Assembly (NCBI RefSeq): GCF_000420265.1 | Contig: NZ_ATUP01000002.1 | Location: 2,501-66,500 of the forward strand | DNA: 64,000 nt | Reading direction: 5' to 3' | From: Oceanicaulis alexandrii DSM 11625 | GTDB lineage: Bacteria; Pseudomonadota; Alphaproteobacteria; Caulobacterales; Maricaulaceae | Shown here: positions 36,447 through 46,420 of the stretch, one piece after another | How the letters are laid out: each line of letters opens with the position of its first letter | How positions within the stretch are numbered: position 1 is the stretch's first letter | Position numbers and translations under genes: made by a program | The notes under the pieces: model-generated | Told to the model about the DNA's origin: nothing | Seen by the model: only the letters and a program-made list of their open reading frames with translations | Databases searched by the model: none

Positions 36447-38588
36447 TCAGGCCGCGCTCGCATTAGCGACAATATTGATCAGCTCCACCGCGCTGTCCGC
36501 AATCACCGTACCCGGCGGGTAGACCGCGGCCGCGCCCATGTCTTTCAGGATCGGGACGTCTTCGGGCGGGATGACGCCGCCGACAATGATGGTGATGTCG
36601 GGGCGGCCCATTTCGGCGAGCTGTTTCTTGAGCTCGGGCACCAGGGTGAGGTGACCGGCGGCTAGCGAGGAGGCGGCGACCACGTGGACGTCGTTCTCCA
36701 CCGCCTGACGCGCGGCCTCTTCAGGGGTCTGGAAGAGCGGACCGATATCCACATCCCAGCCCAGATCGGCGAAGGCGGAAGCGACGACCTTCTGACCGCG
36801 ATCATGGCCATCCTGGCCCATTTTCGCGATCAGGATGCGCGGGCGGCGGCCTTCGTTTTCAGCAAAGGCGTCAGAGGCTTCAAGCGCCTTCTTGACCTTT
36901 TCGTCATCACCTGAGGCTTTCAAGAACACCCCCTGAACCGATTTGATTTCTGCCTTGTGGCGGCCGAACACCTTTTCCATGGCGTCCGAGATTTCGCCCA
37001 CCGTCGCCTTGGCGCGGGCGGCCTCGACGGAGAGCTGCAAGAGGTTGCCGCCGTGCTCCGCCGCGTTGGTCAGCGCTTCAAGTGCATGCTCTACAGCTTT
37101 GGGGTCGCGTTCGGCACGCAGCTTTTCAAGCTTGGCGAGCTGTTCCTTGCGGACCTTGGAATTGTCCACTTTCAGAACCGGAATGTCTTCAGGCTCGTTG
37201 AGGCGGAATTTGTTGACGCCGACAATCGTCTGCAGGCCGGAATCGATTTTCGCCTGCGTCTTGGCGGCGGCTTCCTCGATGCGAAGCTTGGGCAGGCCCT
37301 CTTCGATGGCTTTCGCCATGCCGCCCAGCGAATCCACTTCCGCGATATGGTCCAGCGCGCGGGCGGCCAGATCATGGGTCAACCGCTCGACATAATAACT
37401 GCCGCCCCAGGGGTCGATGGCGTCGGTGAGGTGCGCCTCGGTCTCGAGCACCAGCTGGGTGTTTCGCGCGATGCGGGCTGAGAAGTCGGTCGGCAGGGCC
37501 AAAGCTTCATCCAGCGAGTTGGTGTGCAGCGACTGGGTGTGGCCATCGACCGCCGCCATGGCCTCGACCGCGGTGCGGCCCACATTGTTGAACACGTCCT
37601 GGGCGGTCAGAGACCAGCCCGAGGTCTGACTGTGGGTGCGCAGGGCGAGGGATTTGGCGTTCTTCGGGTTGAACCGCGCTTTCACAAGGCTGGCCCAGAT
37701 CAGGCGCGCGGCGCGCATCTTGGCGATCTCCATGAAGTAATTCATGGACACGCCCCAGAAAAAGCTCAGCCGTGGCGCGAACGCGTCCACATCCAGCCCC
37801 GCCTCGACGCCGGAGCGAATGTAGTCAAGACCGTCTGCGATGGTGTAGGCGAGCTCGAGATCGGCGGGGGCGCCAGCCTCCTGCATGTGATAGCCGGAGA
37901 TCGAGATCGAGTTGAAGCGCGGCATCTCCTTGGCCGTATAGGCGAAAATGTCAGAGATGATCCGCATGGAGGGGCGCGGCGGATAGATATAGGTGTTGCG
38001 CACCATGAACTCTTTCAGGATGTCGTTCTGGATCGTTCCTGAAAGTTGTTTGGGGCTGACGCCCTGTTCCTCGGCGGCGACGATATAGAGCGCCAGAACC
38101 GGCAGCACGGCGCCGTTCATGGTCATCGACACGCTCATCTGATCGAGCGGAATGCCGTCAAAGAGCTGGCGCATGTCGAGGATGGAATCGATGGCGACGC
38201 CCGCCATGCCCACATCGCCGATCACGCGCGGATTGTCGCTGTCATAGCCGCGGTGAGTGGCCAGATCGAAGGCCACCGACAGGCCCTTCTGACCGGCCTT
38301 GAGATTGCGGCGGTAAAACGCGTTTGATTCCGCAGCCGTTGAGAAGCCCGCATATTGCCGGATCGTCCAGGGGCGCTGGACGAACATGGTTGGGTAGGGG
38401 CCGCGATGGTAGGGCGCGGCGCCGGGATACCCGTCAGTGAAATCAAGCCCGGCCACGTCTTCGGACGTGTAGGCGGGCTGGATCGGCAGCTCTTCCGCCG
38501 TCATGTGAGGCGCGCGCTCCGGCGCCGGGCCTGGTTGGATGTCGGGCTGGCCCAAACCGATCTGGGTGAAATCAGGATGCTGGCTCAT
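36447..38588 (-). CDS. mutB: methylmalonyl-CoA mutase, large (catalytic) subunit
   Basis: 713 residues. The enzyme isomerises (R)-methylmalonyl-CoA to succinyl-CoA with adenosylcobalamin. The TIM-barrel domain shows [41 protein letters not shown] and WALSFVxxx-type [24 protein letters not shown]; the C-terminal cobalamin-binding domain has the DxHxxG motif in [13 protein letters not shown], with the axial histidine intact, then [12 protein letters not shown] and VGGVIP. It overlaps the upstream small-subunit gene by 4 bases. MeaB, encoded further on, is its chaperone. The enzyme connects propionyl-CoA to the TCA cycle. Confidence 0.96.
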   Translation of the reverse strand: MSQHPDFTQIGLGQPDIQPGPAPERAPHMTAEELPIQPAYTSEDVAGLDFTDGYPGAAPYHRGPYPTMFVQRPWTIRQYAGFSTAAESNAFYRRNLKAGQKGLSVAFDLATHRGYDSDNPRVIGDVGMAGVAIDSILDMRQLFDGIPLDQMSVSMTMNGAVLPVLALYIVAAEEQGVSPKQLSGTIQNDILKEFMVRNTYIYPPRPSMRIISDIFAYTAKEMPRFNSISISGYHMQEAGAPADLELAYTIADGLDYIRSGVEAGLDVDAFAPRLSFFWGVSMNYFMEIAKMRAARLIWASLVKARFNPKNAKSLALRTHSQTSGWSLTAQDVFNNVGRTAVEAMAAVDGHTQSLHTNSLDEALALPTDFSARIARNTQLVLETEAHLTDAIDPWGGSYYVERLTHDLAARALDHIAEVDSLGGMAKAIEEGLPKLRIEEAAAKTQAKIDSGLQTIVGVNKFRLNEPEDIPVLKVDNSKVRKEQLAKLEKLRAERDPKAVEHALEALTNAAEHGGNLLQLSVEAARAKATVGEISDAMEKVFGRHKAEIKSVQGVFLKASGDDEKVKKALEASDAFAENEGRRPRILIAKMGQDGHDRGQKVVASAFADLGWDVDIGPLFQTPEEAARQAVENDVHVVAASSLAAGHLTLVPELKKQLAEMGRPDITIIVGGVIPPEDVPILKDMGAAAVYPPGTVIADSAVELINIVANASAA

Positions 38589-40552
38589 GAGCTCACTCCC
38601 AGAACGGTGTGGGCGCGTTCGCCATCCTCGAGGCTATGGCTGCGCATGTGAATGAAGTGGTCGACGCCGGGAATGGAGCCCGGCTTGCCCGCCACCCAGA
38701 TTTCCTGCGCGCCGGCCTGTTTGAGCGCTTCCGCAAGCTCTTCCGCCATGTCGGAATACGCATCGTCCGTGCCGCAGATCACGGCGAGTTTTGAGCCGGT
38801 TTCCGCAAAGGCGTCCGCGCAGGCGTCGATGTCGGCGTATTCACGCGCGGGATCGGTCTCGACCCCGGAAACGGCGAGCCGGTTTGAGGCGAAGCTGGCG
38901 CGGGCGTTGAAATCCGCCAGCGCGCCCAAAGTGGCGAGGAAAGCGCGGGGCGCCTGACCGGCCTTTTCTGCATGGGCGTCGGCGGCGTCGCGCAGCGCTT
39001 CAAAGGGCTCCGCCATGCGCATGTATCGCAAGGGCGGCCAGTTCTGATCCGGCGCTTCCAGCAGGCGAATGGCGTGACCGTTGGCGGCGGCTTCAAGCTT
39101 GTCGGCAAAGGGCTGCGGCTCCAGCGTCGGCGCATCGAGCTTGGGCGGCGTATAGCTGCGCTGGCCCGCCTCGACGGGACGTTCTTCCAGATTGGCGTAT
39201 TGCGTCACCCCGATCAGGCTTTCGCGGCCTTCAGCGTATTGCGCCACATAGGCGTCGCGGCTCTTGGCGACTTCGTTTTGAAGCCAGCCCGCCTTGACCG
39301 TTTCAAACAGGCCGCCGCGGCGTTCGATTTGCTGGAAAAGATCCCAACCTGCCTGCGCCAGTCGGTGACCCAGGGTTTCATGCAGATAGCTGCCGCCTGC
39401 CGGATCTGCAGTCACGCCCAGATGGCTCTCTTCCATCAGCATGATCTGAAGATTGCGCCCCACACGCCGGGCGAACGACGTGGCCGCGCCCAAGGGTTCG
39501 TTGAACGGCCTTACGGTGATGGAATCCGCGCCGCCCGCAGCAGCTCCAAGACCCGCGCAGGCGTTGCGGATCAGATTGGTCCAGGCGTCGCGCGCCGTCA
39601 GCATGCGCGAGGAGGTGATGGCGCAAATGCGCATGCCTTGCGCTTCCGGCGAACAGCCGAAGGCTTCCGCCACTCTGGCCCAGACGCGTCGCGCGGCGCG
39701 CAGCTTGGCGATGGTCAGATGCACGTCAGCATCAGCGGCGAAGCTGAACTCCAGCGCATTGGCGGCCTGATCCGGCGTCAGACCATGATCAATGAAGGCG
39801 CGCATATAGCTGGCGCCGCCGCCGCAGGCGAAAGCGAGCTCCTGCGCCGCCGAACCGCCCGCTTCATGCGGGGCGTTGGCGGTGATGGAGACCACCTTGA
39901 TGTTAGGCGCATGATCGGCGCACCAGGCGGCGGCTTCCGCCGTACGCTTCAGGCGTTCAGGCAGGTTTTCCGCGCCGCCGCCGGCCAGGGATTTCTGCCC
40001 GATGGGCGACAGGCCGAGTCCGCCTTTCAGCGTGCTCAGGTCCAGTCCCTGATCGCGCATATAGGCCAGCGCCAGAGCCGCGTATTGCGGCGCCATGCGC
40101 GAGGGCTGCAGATAGACCGGCGCGAGATCGAGCATGACCCCGTCCAGTACGGTTTTCAGCTCGTCGAGCGTCCTGACCGCGACGCCCATGGCCCCTGTGG
40201 GGTCAAGGGTGAGCGCAATCTCGCTGACCCCGCCTGACAGCTCGCTCAGGAGTGCGGCGTTCGCGGCTTTGGGGGCCGCGTCATCAATGATCTGGCGGAT
40301 GCCCCAGGGCAGATAGGGGTCGCGTTCCGCCGTCAACCCGCGCAAATAGGGCGCAGCCCCCGGCGCGGGCAACGGTCCGATCTGGTCACGGTCGGTCCGC
40401 GTGAATAACGGTCCACGCGCGACACCGTCGAGGGTTTTGCGGACAAGCCGCTCCAGCGGAGCGCCTTTGAGGGCGGCCTCTGCCATGACGCGCCATTGCG
40501 CGTCGTCGATGGCCTCAAATCCCTCGGCCAGGGGGCGGATAGAGTCAGTCAT
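38585..40552 (-). CDS. mutA: methylmalonyl-CoA mutase, small subunit
   Basis: 655 residues, homologous to the large subunit but lacking the B12 histidine motif: the C-terminal region has [32 protein letters not shown] where the large subunit has DxHxxG. It therefore serves as the structural partner of the heterodimer. Recognisable barrel segments include [27 protein letters not shown]-like [22 protein letters not shown] and [11 protein letters not shown]. The start at 40552 is preferred over a GTG at 40567. It begins the mutAB operon and is divergent from the DUF2793 gene. Confidence 0.93.
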   Translation of the reverse strand: MTDSIRPLAEGFEAIDDAQWRVMAEAALKGAPLERLVRKTLDGVARGPLFTRTDRDQIGPLPAPGAAPYLRGLTAERDPYLPWGIRQIIDDAAPKAANAALLSELSGGVSEIALTLDPTGAMGVAVRTLDELKTVLDGVMLDLAPVYLQPSRMAPQYAALALAYMRDQGLDLSTLKGGLGLSPIGQKSLAGGGAENLPERLKRTAEAAAWCADHAPNIKVVSITANAPHEAGGSAAQELAFACGGGASYMRAFIDHGLTPDQAANALEFSFAADADVHLTIAKLRAARRVWARVAEAFGCSPEAQGMRICAITSSRMLTARDAWTNLIRNACAGLGAAAGGADSITVRPFNEPLGAATSFARRVGRNLQIMLMEESHLGVTADPAGGSYLHETLGHRLAQAGWDLFQQIERRGGLFETVKAGWLQNEVAKSRDAYVAQYAEGRESLIGVTQYANLEERPVEAGQRSYTPPKLDAPTLEPQPFADKLEAAANGHAIRLLEAPDQNWPPLRYMRMAEPFEALRDAADAHAEKAGQAPRAFLATLGALADFNARASFASNRLAVSGVETDPAREYADIDACADAFAETGSKLAVICGTDDAYSDMAEELAEALKQAGAQEIWVAGKPGSIPGVDHFIHMRSHSLEDGERAHTVLGVSS

Positions 40553-40695
40553 ATCGTGTGGGTACACCGGCTTTGACGATTAGAAAAGCCGCGCTTGCGG
40601 ACGTTTCGCCACTGCGGAAAGCGGAGCGGCTTATCCGCTACCGCTGCTCCGCCTTCTAAGCTTGTGTCCTGTCAGCGGTGAAAGGACTGATCCCG

Positions 40696-41517
40696 ATGCA
40701 AGAGCGCACCCCCCGGCTGGGCCTGCCCTGGCTGATGCCGGCCCAGGCCCAGAAACATGTGACCGTCAACGAGGCGTTGGCGCGTCTGGATATGCTGGTG
40801 CAGGCCAGCGTGTTGAGCCGCACTCTGTCAGGTCAACCTGAGACGCCGTCGGAAGGAGAGGGCTATCTTCTGCCCGATGCGCCTCAGGGCGCAGATTGGT
40901 CATCGCAAAGCGAAGGCGTTCTGATGGTGTTTCACGAAGGCGTCTGGACCGCCGTTCAGCCCTGGGCGGGGCTGACCGTCTATGTGGCGGATGAAGCGGT
41001 GAGCCTGATTCATGACGGCGCCGAATGGACCGCCCTCAAAGACCAGGTTCGTGCGCTTGGGGGGCTTGAAGCGCTGGGGGTGGGGACGCAGGCGGACCCC
41101 GTCAATCGGGTCGCGATCAAATCCACAGGCGTCTTGATGTCAGCCGATGACGCCGGGCCGGGCGATATGCGCCTGACGATGAACAAGTCGGACGCTTCGC
41201 GAACGGCGAGCCTGGTGTTTCAATCAAACTGGTCCGGCCGCGCCGAGCTTGGACTGACGGGCGATGAGGCGTTCTCCATCAAGGTCTCAGACGATGGCGC
41301 GAGCTGGCTGGAAGCGCTGAAGGTGTCAGCGGGAGACGGCGTGGTGACGCTGTCGGGCCTGAGCGTCTTGTCAGGTCGGCTTAGCCTGAGCGCCAGCCAT
41401 ACGCCGGCGAGCGCTGCAGCGCCGGGCCAGGCGGGCGATTTATGCTGGGACGGCGATTTTGTGTATGTGTGCGTCGCCGCCAATCAGTGGAGACGCTCGG
41501 CGTTGTCTGCATGGTGA
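40696..41517 (+). CDS. DUF2793 family protein
   Basis: 273 residues. The N-terminus RTPRLGLPWLMPAQAQKHVTVNEALARLD is the typical opening of DUF2793, a domain found in phage tail and gene transfer agent spike or fibre proteins; the C-terminal end AGDLCWDGDFVYVCVAANQWRRS is a Trp-rich, carbohydrate- or fibre-like strand repeat. I recall that Rhodobacter GTA head spike proteins belong here. No other phage or transfer agent genes lie next to it, so it stands as an isolated surface or fibre protein. ATG at 40696 is chosen over GTG at 40678 because aaagga lies 9 bases upstream and the family motif starts there. Confidence 0.85.
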   Translation: MQERTPRLGLPWLMPAQAQKHVTVNEALARLDMLVQASVLSRTLSGQPETPSEGEGYLLPDAPQGADWSSQSEGVLMVFHEGVWTAVQPWAGLTVYVADEAVSLIHDGAEWTALKDQVRALGGLEALGVGTQADPVNRVAIKSTGVLMSADDAGPGDMRLTMNKSDASRTASLVFQSNWSGRAELGLTGDEAFSIKVSDDGASWLEALKVSAGDGVVTLSGLSVLSGRLSLSASHTPASAAAPGQAGDLCWDGDFVYVCVAANQWRRSALSAW

Positions 41518-41536
41518 GCTGATACGCCTCGTCGGG

Positions 41537-42559
41537 TCAGCGGCGATGTGCGGCGAGCGCCTCGAACACGGCTCGGACTTCGCGATGCATTGGAGTGGTC
41601 ATGATATGGCCTGACCGTTCCACCCAGTGCAGGCGCGCATTCGGGGCGGCTTCGGCGAGCCGCTGGGAGGCGCGCCCGGGACAGACCAGATCATAGCGGC
41701 TCTGGATTATGTGCACCGGCATGGTCAGCGACCGGGCGTTGTCCAGAATCTGCCCCGGTTCCAGAAAGCAGTCATGAGCGAAATACCAGGCCTCTAGCAA
41801 TGAATGCGCGGTCAGCCAGTCGGCGCCGCGTTCGGCATAGTCCTTCTTGATCTCGGCATTGGACTTGTCCAGCCAGCCCAGGGTCTCCTCATACTCGCTC
41901 CAGCGATACAGAACCGATTGCTGCAGGGTTTCCAGCGGAGTATCCGGATCTTCAAGCCCTGCCAGAAGCGGCCGCCCGGCGGCGATTTCATCTTGCATCC
42001 GTTCAAGCGCCCAATGACGAAAGTCGAGCGGGGTCTGACAGGCGGTCGGTACGCCCTGCATCAGGCGTTCGAGCGCGTCAGGACGGATCGACCCTGCGCC
42101 CGCAGGATCGTGAAACCAGTCCATTTCCTCGCGTTCGCCGAGCATGACGCCTTCTATCACCAGCGTTTCAACACGGTCCGGATGGCTTTGCGCATAAGCG
42201 AGAGCCAGCGTGGAGCCCCAGGACGGACCAAACAGGGTCCATCGCTCCAGACCCAGCGCCTCTCGCACGCGCTCCATATCCTCGATCAGATGTGCGGTGG
42301 TGTTGGTCTCCAGCTCGAACAAGGGGCGTGAGCGACCGCATCCGCGCTGGTCAAACAGCACGATGTTCCATTTGCTGGGGTTGAAATACCGCCGGTGCCG
42401 CGGGCTGGCGCCGGAACCCGGCCCGCCGTGAACGAATACAACGGTGGGCGCGTCGGGGTCGCCTGAGCTCTCGACATAAAGCTCAAAGGCGTCATCAACT
42501 TGAAGGCGGGTGCTTGCGTAGGGCTCAAGCGCGGGAAAAAGCGGGGTCATAAGTGGCAT
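41537..42559 (-). CDS. pip: proline iminopeptidase
   Basis: 340-residue alpha/beta hydrolase of family S33 that removes N-terminal proline from peptides in the cytoplasm. The oxyanion motif HGGPGSG, the nucleophile motif GPSWGST (family consensus GGSWGS, with Pro in place of one Gly), the Asp in SRYDLVCP and the final His in RSGHIMT are all present, as is DQRGCGRS. The length and spacing match the monomeric Pip group. The Met at 42550 (MTPLFPAL) is an alternative start; upstream purines are weak for both. A long AT-rich non-coding stretch and tRNA-Thr follow its 5' side. Confidence 0.9.
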   Translation of the reverse strand: MPLMTPLFPALEPYASTRLQVDDAFELYVESSGDPDAPTVVFVHGGPGSGASPRHRRYFNPSKWNIVLFDQRGCGRSRPLFELETNTTAHLIEDMERVREALGLERWTLFGPSWGSTLALAYAQSHPDRVETLVIEGVMLGEREEMDWFHDPAGAGSIRPDALERLMQGVPTACQTPLDFRHWALERMQDEIAAGRPLLAGLEDPDTPLETLQQSVLYRWSEYEETLGWLDKSNAEIKKDYAERGADWLTAHSLLEAWYFAHDCFLEPGQILDNARSLTMPVHIIQSRYDLVCPGRASQRLAEAAPNARLHWVERSGHIMTTPMHREVRAVFEALAAHRR

Positions 42560-42906
42560 TCGACGGGACCTGGCAGAAACGACGCGCTAGACAATTATTT
42601 CGATTTATTACTTTATTTGCTTCTGTTTGGAAGCGCGAAGGTAACAAGGCGGAGTCTGTTTGCAGGCCATACGAATTATTTGCATCGCATCTTTTAATGC
42701 AGCTAGCCAGTACGGGCGTGTGGGGCTCACCTGAAAGCCAGGGCTCAATCGCCAGGCTTTGCAAAACACCTTCCTGGCAGTGCTTTGCAACGAAAGCTGG
42801 ACGCATATGCATCCTCACGAGGAGCAAGCCAGCAGCTTGCAAACCAACGAGTTCGCAAGACACGAGCGCCTGTTTGCGGGCTATATGAAAATTTTGAAGA
42901 AAGAGT
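42560..42906. other. AT-rich stretch at the 3' end of tRNA-Thr, no gene
   Basis: 347 bases between pip and the tRNA-Thr gene. Frames on both strands are open for up to about 140 codons, but composition and protein sequence look random and no start has a ribosome binding site. It holds a short inverted repeat (gccagg/cctggc, about 42750-42778). Lower GC than its neighbours and its place directly beyond the tRNA 3' end are typical for remnants of integrated elements, but no attachment repeat was found. Confidence 0.5.
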
Positions 42907-42981
42907 GGTGCCGCTAGAGTGAATTGAACACTCGACCTCTCCCTTACCAAGGGAACGCTCTACCCCTGAGCTATAGCGGCG
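42907..42981 (-). tRNA. tRNA-Thr (GGT)
   Basis: On the minus strand the cloverleaf is complete: acceptor gccgcta with tagcggc, D arm gctc/gagc, anticodon loop ttggtaa giving anticodon GGT (reads ACC and ACU), T arm gagtg/cactc with ttcaatt, and discriminator A with CCA encoded (tggt at 42907-42910 on the plus strand). Typical class I tRNA. Confidence 0.95.
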
Positions 42982-43095
42982 TCCGGTAGCAAGAGCATGC
43001 TCTCGCGTCGTCGGAGCCGGGCTTATAGCGTTTGATTCTTCTCGCGCCAAGACCGGGCTTGACCTCTTTTGCAGATATAAGGCAGTTGAGAGCCC

Positions 43096-43245
43096 ATGAG
43101 CACCTCAGATCACAAGCCTGCAAAGGGCGAAACACCGCCCACCGATCGAGAGCAGCGCCTGGCCCAGGCCTTGCGCGCCAATTTGCGACGACGCAAGGCG
43201 GCGGCGCGCAAGAGCGATGCGCCAAAACCGGGCGACGCGTCTTAA
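43096..43245 (+). CDS. small basic protein upstream of murA
   Basis: 49 residues (M-S-T-S-D-H...A-S), a short gene easily missed. It is charged: an acidic/Pro start (MSTSDHKPAKGETPPTDREQ) then RLAQALRANLRRRKAAARK, a basic amphipathic helix. A similar LRxNLRRRK segment is found in small unnamed proteins next to murA in related genomes, as far as I remember, which supports it as a real gene. Its ATG is preceded by only a modest gagagccc. It lies 150 bases before murA. Function unknown. Confidence 0.6.
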   Translation: MSTSDHKPAKGETPPTDREQRLAQALRANLRRRKAAARKSDAPKPGDAS

Positions 43246-43395
43246 AGCGTTCAGCGCCCTTGCGTTCAAAGCGCGGCGCCCACAAATCATCGCCTCTGTG
43301 ACGCCCTCATTTCGTCATCGTGCGAATGCCTTTACTACGGGCGCTGAAGGGTGGGGCGCTGGCGTCGGCGCACGCCTTAGGACCATGAGGGCAGT

Positions 43396-44673
43396 ATGGA
43401 CAGCATTTCTATTCGCGGCGGATCGCGCCTTTCCGGTGACATCGAGATCTCAGGCGCGAAAAACTCCGCGCTCAAGCTGATGGCCGCCTGTTTGTTGACG
43501 GACGAGCCGCTGGAGCTGTCGCGCATGCCGCGGCTCGCCGACACGCGCTTTCTGGGGCATTTGCTGGCGCATCTCGGCGTCACGGTGGAGGAGCGCGCCG
43601 GAGCGAGGCTGTTCATGCACGCCGATGCTTTGGGCGAGCCCTTCGCGCCCTACGACCTGGTGCGCAAGATGCGGGCGAGCTTCAACGTGCTCGGTCCTCT
43701 GATCGCCCGGGTCGGCCACGCCAAGGTCTCGCTGCCGGGCGGTTGCGCCATCGGCGCGCGCCCTGTGGATCTGCATTTGCAGGCGCTGGAGGCGCTGGGG
43801 GCCGAGATCGAGCTGTCTGAAGGCTATGTGAACGCCAAGGCGCCGTCAGGCGGGCTGACCGGTGCGCGGATCGTCTTTCCCATGGTGTCCGTGGGCGCCA
43901 CCGAGCACGCCATGCTGGCGGCGGTGCTGGCGAAGGGCGAAACGGTGCTTGAAAATTGCGCCCGTGAGCCGGAAATCGCCGATCTCGCCGGTTGCCTGAA
44001 CGCCATGGGCGCGAAGGTGAGCGGCGCGGGAACCGCCACCATCACCATTGAGGGCGTGCCTAAGCTTCATGGGGCGGACTGGGCCGTGGTTCCAGACCGG
44101 ATCGAGACCGGAACCTACGCCATGGCCGCCGCTGCGGTGGCGGGCGGCGACGTTCTGCTCAAGGATGCGATCTTTGATCATAATGGCGCGCTTTGGGATT
44201 TGCTGCGCAAGGCCGGGGTCGATGTTCAGGCGGAAGAGGGCGGTGTCCGTGTCCGGCGCAATGGAGCGCTGAAGGCGGTCGATATGCAAACGGCGCCATT
44301 TCCGGGCTTCCCGACAGATCTTCAGGCGCAATTCATGGCGCTGATGAGCCTGGCCGAGGGCGCCTCGGTGATCCGCGAAACCATTTTTGAGAACCGTTTC
44401 ATGCATGCGCCGGAGTTGTCGCGTCTGGGCGCCCGGATCGATGTGCGCGGCAATGAGGCAGTGGTGCGCGGCCCGTGCGCGCTGAAAGGCGCGCCGGTGA
44501 TGGCGACCGATCTGCGCGCATCTGTCAGCCTTGTCATCGCCGGTCTTGCTGCGGAAGGTGAGACTGTGGTCAACCGAATCTACCATCTGGACCGGGGGTT
44601 TGAGCGCCTGGAGGACAAGTTGTCCGCCTGTGGCGCGCAGATTCGCCGCGTTGCTGAAACTGCGGAGAACTGA
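43396..44673 (+). CDS. murA: UDP-N-acetylglucosamine 1-carboxyvinyltransferase
   Basis: 425 residues. Transfers enolpyruvyl from PEP to UDP-GlcNAc, the first committed step of peptidoglycan synthesis, in the cytoplasm. The two inside-out alpha/beta domains are evident: [13 protein letters not shown] at the start, [14 protein letters not shown], the catalytic loop [15 protein letters not shown] with C117 (the fosfomycin target), [15 protein letters not shown] and [16 protein letters not shown]. All key residues are in place. Length is standard. It is the first gene of the cluster that runs through DUF2948, UPF0262, phosphatase, infA, maf, RNase E/G and yacG. Confidence 0.97.
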   Translation: MDSISIRGGSRLSGDIEISGAKNSALKLMAACLLTDEPLELSRMPRLADTRFLGHLLAHLGVTVEERAGARLFMHADALGEPFAPYDLVRKMRASFNVLGPLIARVGHAKVSLPGGCAIGARPVDLHLQALEALGAEIELSEGYVNAKAPSGGLTGARIVFPMVSVGATEHAMLAAVLAKGETVLENCAREPEIADLAGCLNAMGAKVSGAGTATITIEGVPKLHGADWAVVPDRIETGTYAMAAAAVAGGDVLLKDAIFDHNGALWDLLRKAGVDVQAEEGGVRVRRNGALKAVDMQTAPFPGFPTDLQAQFMALMSLAEGASVIRETIFENRFMHAPELSRLGARIDVRGNEAVVRGPCALKGAPVMATDLRASVSLVIAGLAAEGETVVNRIYHLDRGFERLEDKLSACGAQIRRVAETAEN

Positions 44674-45120
44674 ATGACCGGCTACACGCCGATGCGCCTG
44701 TTGGCGCAATCCACTGACGATCTCGCCGTGCTCTCCGCCGCGTTGCAGGACGCTGTGGGGCTGCTGGGCGATTTTCAGTACGAGCCGAAAGCGCGCCAGT
44801 TCACGCTGGCGCTCAACCGGTTCCGCTGGGAAGGTCCGAGCAAGGGGCATGGCGAGCGCGTGCGCGCGGCGCTGCAGGTTGGCTCGGTGCTCAAGGCGCA
44901 GGCCAAACGCCTCAATCAGGCCAATGAAGATGGGGTGATCAGCCTCCTGACGCTGGCGTTTGAGCCTGATGAAGCGCCGGGCGGGGTGCTCAGCTTCACC
45001 TTTTCCGGTGGCGGCGAGCTGCGTCTTGAGGTGGAATGCATTGATATGGCTCTGGCGGATGTGTCCGAGCCCTGGCGGGCGGCGGCGCGGCCGAGCCATC
45101 CAGACGAAGACGAGGCATGA
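44674..45120 (+). CDS. DUF2948 family protein
   Basis: 148 residues, DUF2948. The pattern [46 protein letters not shown] and [21 protein letters not shown] matches the family, which is confined mainly to Alphaproteobacteria and always near murA. Its ATG directly follows the murA stop codon, so translation is coupled. Function unknown. In relatives hisD usually comes next, but here the next gene is the UPF0262 gene. Confidence 0.88.
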   Translation: MTGYTPMRLLAQSTDDLAVLSAALQDAVGLLGDFQYEPKARQFTLALNRFRWEGPSKGHGERVRAALQVGSVLKAQAKRLNQANEDGVISLLTLAFEPDEAPGGVLSFTFSGGGELRLEVECIDMALADVSEPWRAAARPSHPDEDEA

Positions 45121-45148
45121 CCCGCAACCGGGTCGACAGGAGTTCTTT

Positions 45149-45622
45149 ATGACCGATCAGCGCCTGGTCGCGGTCGAGCTTGACCAACTGACCATCGGCA
45201 AGGCCGATGAGGCCGTGGAGCATGAGCGCCGCGTGGCCATTGCTGATCTATTGGACTCCAACACATTTCATCCCGCCGATTCCGAGGCGGGCCCCTATGC
45301 GCTGCGTCTCGCCATCGAGGATCAGCGTCTGGTTTTCGACATCAAGCGCGAAAACGGCGACGCCGTTCGCATGTTCGTGTTTTCGTTGGGGCCGCTGCGC
45401 CGCATCATCAAGGATTATTTCCTGATGTGTGAAAGCTATTACGCGGCTGTGCGCGACGCGCCCTTGGGCCAGATCGAGGCGATCGATATGGGGCGGCGCG
45501 GGGTGCACAACGAAGGCTCCGAGCTGCTTCGTGAGCGCTTGGCAGGCAAGATCGAGGTGGATTTCGATACGGCGCGGCGTCTGTTCACCCTCATTTGCGC
45601 CTTGCACCGGCGAGGCGCCTGA
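45149..45622 (+). CDS. UPF0262 family protein
   Basis: 157 residues. Recognised from [51 protein letters not shown] and [22 protein letters not shown], which are diagnostic of the alphaproteobacterial UPF0262 family. No catalytic motif is visible. A caggag ribosome binding site lies 8 bases upstream. It follows DUF2948 directly and precedes the phosphatase-like gene, as in the conserved cluster. Confidence 0.92.
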   Translation: MTDQRLVAVELDQLTIGKADEAVEHERRVAIADLLDSNTFHPADSEAGPYALRLAIEDQRLVFDIKRENGDAVRMFVFSLGPLRRIIKDYFLMCESYYAAVRDAPLGQIEAIDMGRRGVHNEGSELLRERLAGKIEVDFDTARRLFTLICALHRRGA

Positions 45623-45624
45623 GC

Positions 45625-46047
45625 ATGGCGGTCCCCTCCGTCGTTTTTGTGTGCGGCCGCAATGCGGTGCGCTCTCCCATGGCTGAAGGCTTCTGGAAAG
45701 CGCGTTTCGGAGCCGACTGCCTGGCGCGATCCTGCGGCGTGGAGCCGGCCGCCTGGCCGGACGGCTTCATGATCAACGTCATGGGGGAGAGCGGGGTCGA
45801 TCTGTCAAACTTTGAATGTCGCGATCTGGCCGACACTGCGGACGACCCGGTCGAGCTTGTGGTGTGTCTGGCCGAGGACGCCGATCCCGCCGCAAGCGCC
45901 TTCGCAGACGCGCGCGGGGCGGACTATCAGCTCTGGGCGATTCCCGACCCCGCGGCGGCTGAAGGCCGTCATGAAGCGCGTCTGGACGCCTATCGCGCTG
46001 CGCGGGACGACATAAAAGCGCGTATTTCGGCGTTTAATCCGGACTAG
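45625..46047 (+). CDS. low-molecular-weight phosphatase family protein
   Basis: 140 residues of the LMW protein tyrosine phosphatase/arsenate reductase fold. The P-loop is VFVCGRNAVRSPMAEGFW (CX5R with C and R in place); the later acid in a WAIPDPAAAEG segment matches the DPxxxG general acid motif. The substrate is unknown; arsenate reductase annotations of this subfamily are unreliable. Its ATG at 45625 is 2 bases past the stop of the UPF0262 gene. A member of the murA-infA cluster. Confidence 0.88.
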   Translation: MAVPSVVFVCGRNAVRSPMAEGFWKARFGADCLARSCGVEPAAWPDGFMINVMGESGVDLSNFECRDLADTADDPVELVVCLAEDADPAASAFADARGADYQLWAIPDPAAAEGRHEARLDAYRAARDDIKARISAFNPD

Positions 46048-46148
46048 TCCTTACAACCGCGCTCGACGATCGCCGCGATCCCGCTTATATAGCGGCACGA
46101 GACCGCCCGACGCTGGCATGATATCTCATGCTAAAGCGTACGGGGTTT

Positions 46149-46177
46149 TTGCGTTTGGCGCACTCGCGCCTGATATA
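46149..46177 (+). promoter_or_regulatory. candidate promoter of infA
   Basis: ttgcgt (46149-46154), a 17-base spacer and gatata (46172-46177) form a plausible sigma-70 promoter, giving a start of transcription near 46184, 17 bases before infA. The fit is to a consensus by eye only. Confidence 0.3.
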
Positions 46178-46200
46178 CGCCATTGATCAAGAGGAGCTGC

Positions 46201-46419
46201 ATGGCGAAGGAAGAACTGCTGGAGTTTCCAGGCGAAGTCGTGGAACTGCTGCCCAATGCGACCTTCAAGGTCAAACTGGAAAATGATCACGAAATCATCG
46301 CTCATACGGCGGGCAAGATGCGCAAGAATCGCATCCGCGTGCTGGCTGGCGACAAGGTTCTGGTCGAGATGACGCCTTACGACCTGACCAAAGGGCGCAT
46401 CACTTATCGCTTCAAATAA
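46201..46419 (+). CDS. infA: translation initiation factor IF-1
   Basis: 72 residues, a single OB-fold: [72 protein letters not shown]-like sequence is near-identical in pattern to IF-1 of Alphaproteobacteria. It occupies the A site of the 30S subunit with IF-3 and IF-2 during start selection. The start at 46201 follows gaggagctgc. A promoter candidate lies just upstream, so infA may be transcribed apart from the murA part of the cluster. Confidence 0.97.
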   Translation: MAKEELLEFPGEVVELLPNATFKVKLENDHEIIAHTAGKMRKNRIRVLAGDKVLVEMTPYDLTKGRITYRFK

Positions 46420-46420
46420 G

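Noticed and set aside
40621-40652. Hairpin gcggagc/gctccgc as a cobalamin riboswitch before mutA
   Set aside because: The conserved B12-box elements are missing and the region is too short.
40696-41517. Prophage called from the DUF2793 gene
   Set aside because: No integrase, terminase, capsid or tail genes are next to it.
42525-42950. A 141-residue minus-strand frame across the AT-rich stretch
   Set aside because: It runs into the tRNA-Thr gene and has no start signal or recognisable protein pattern.
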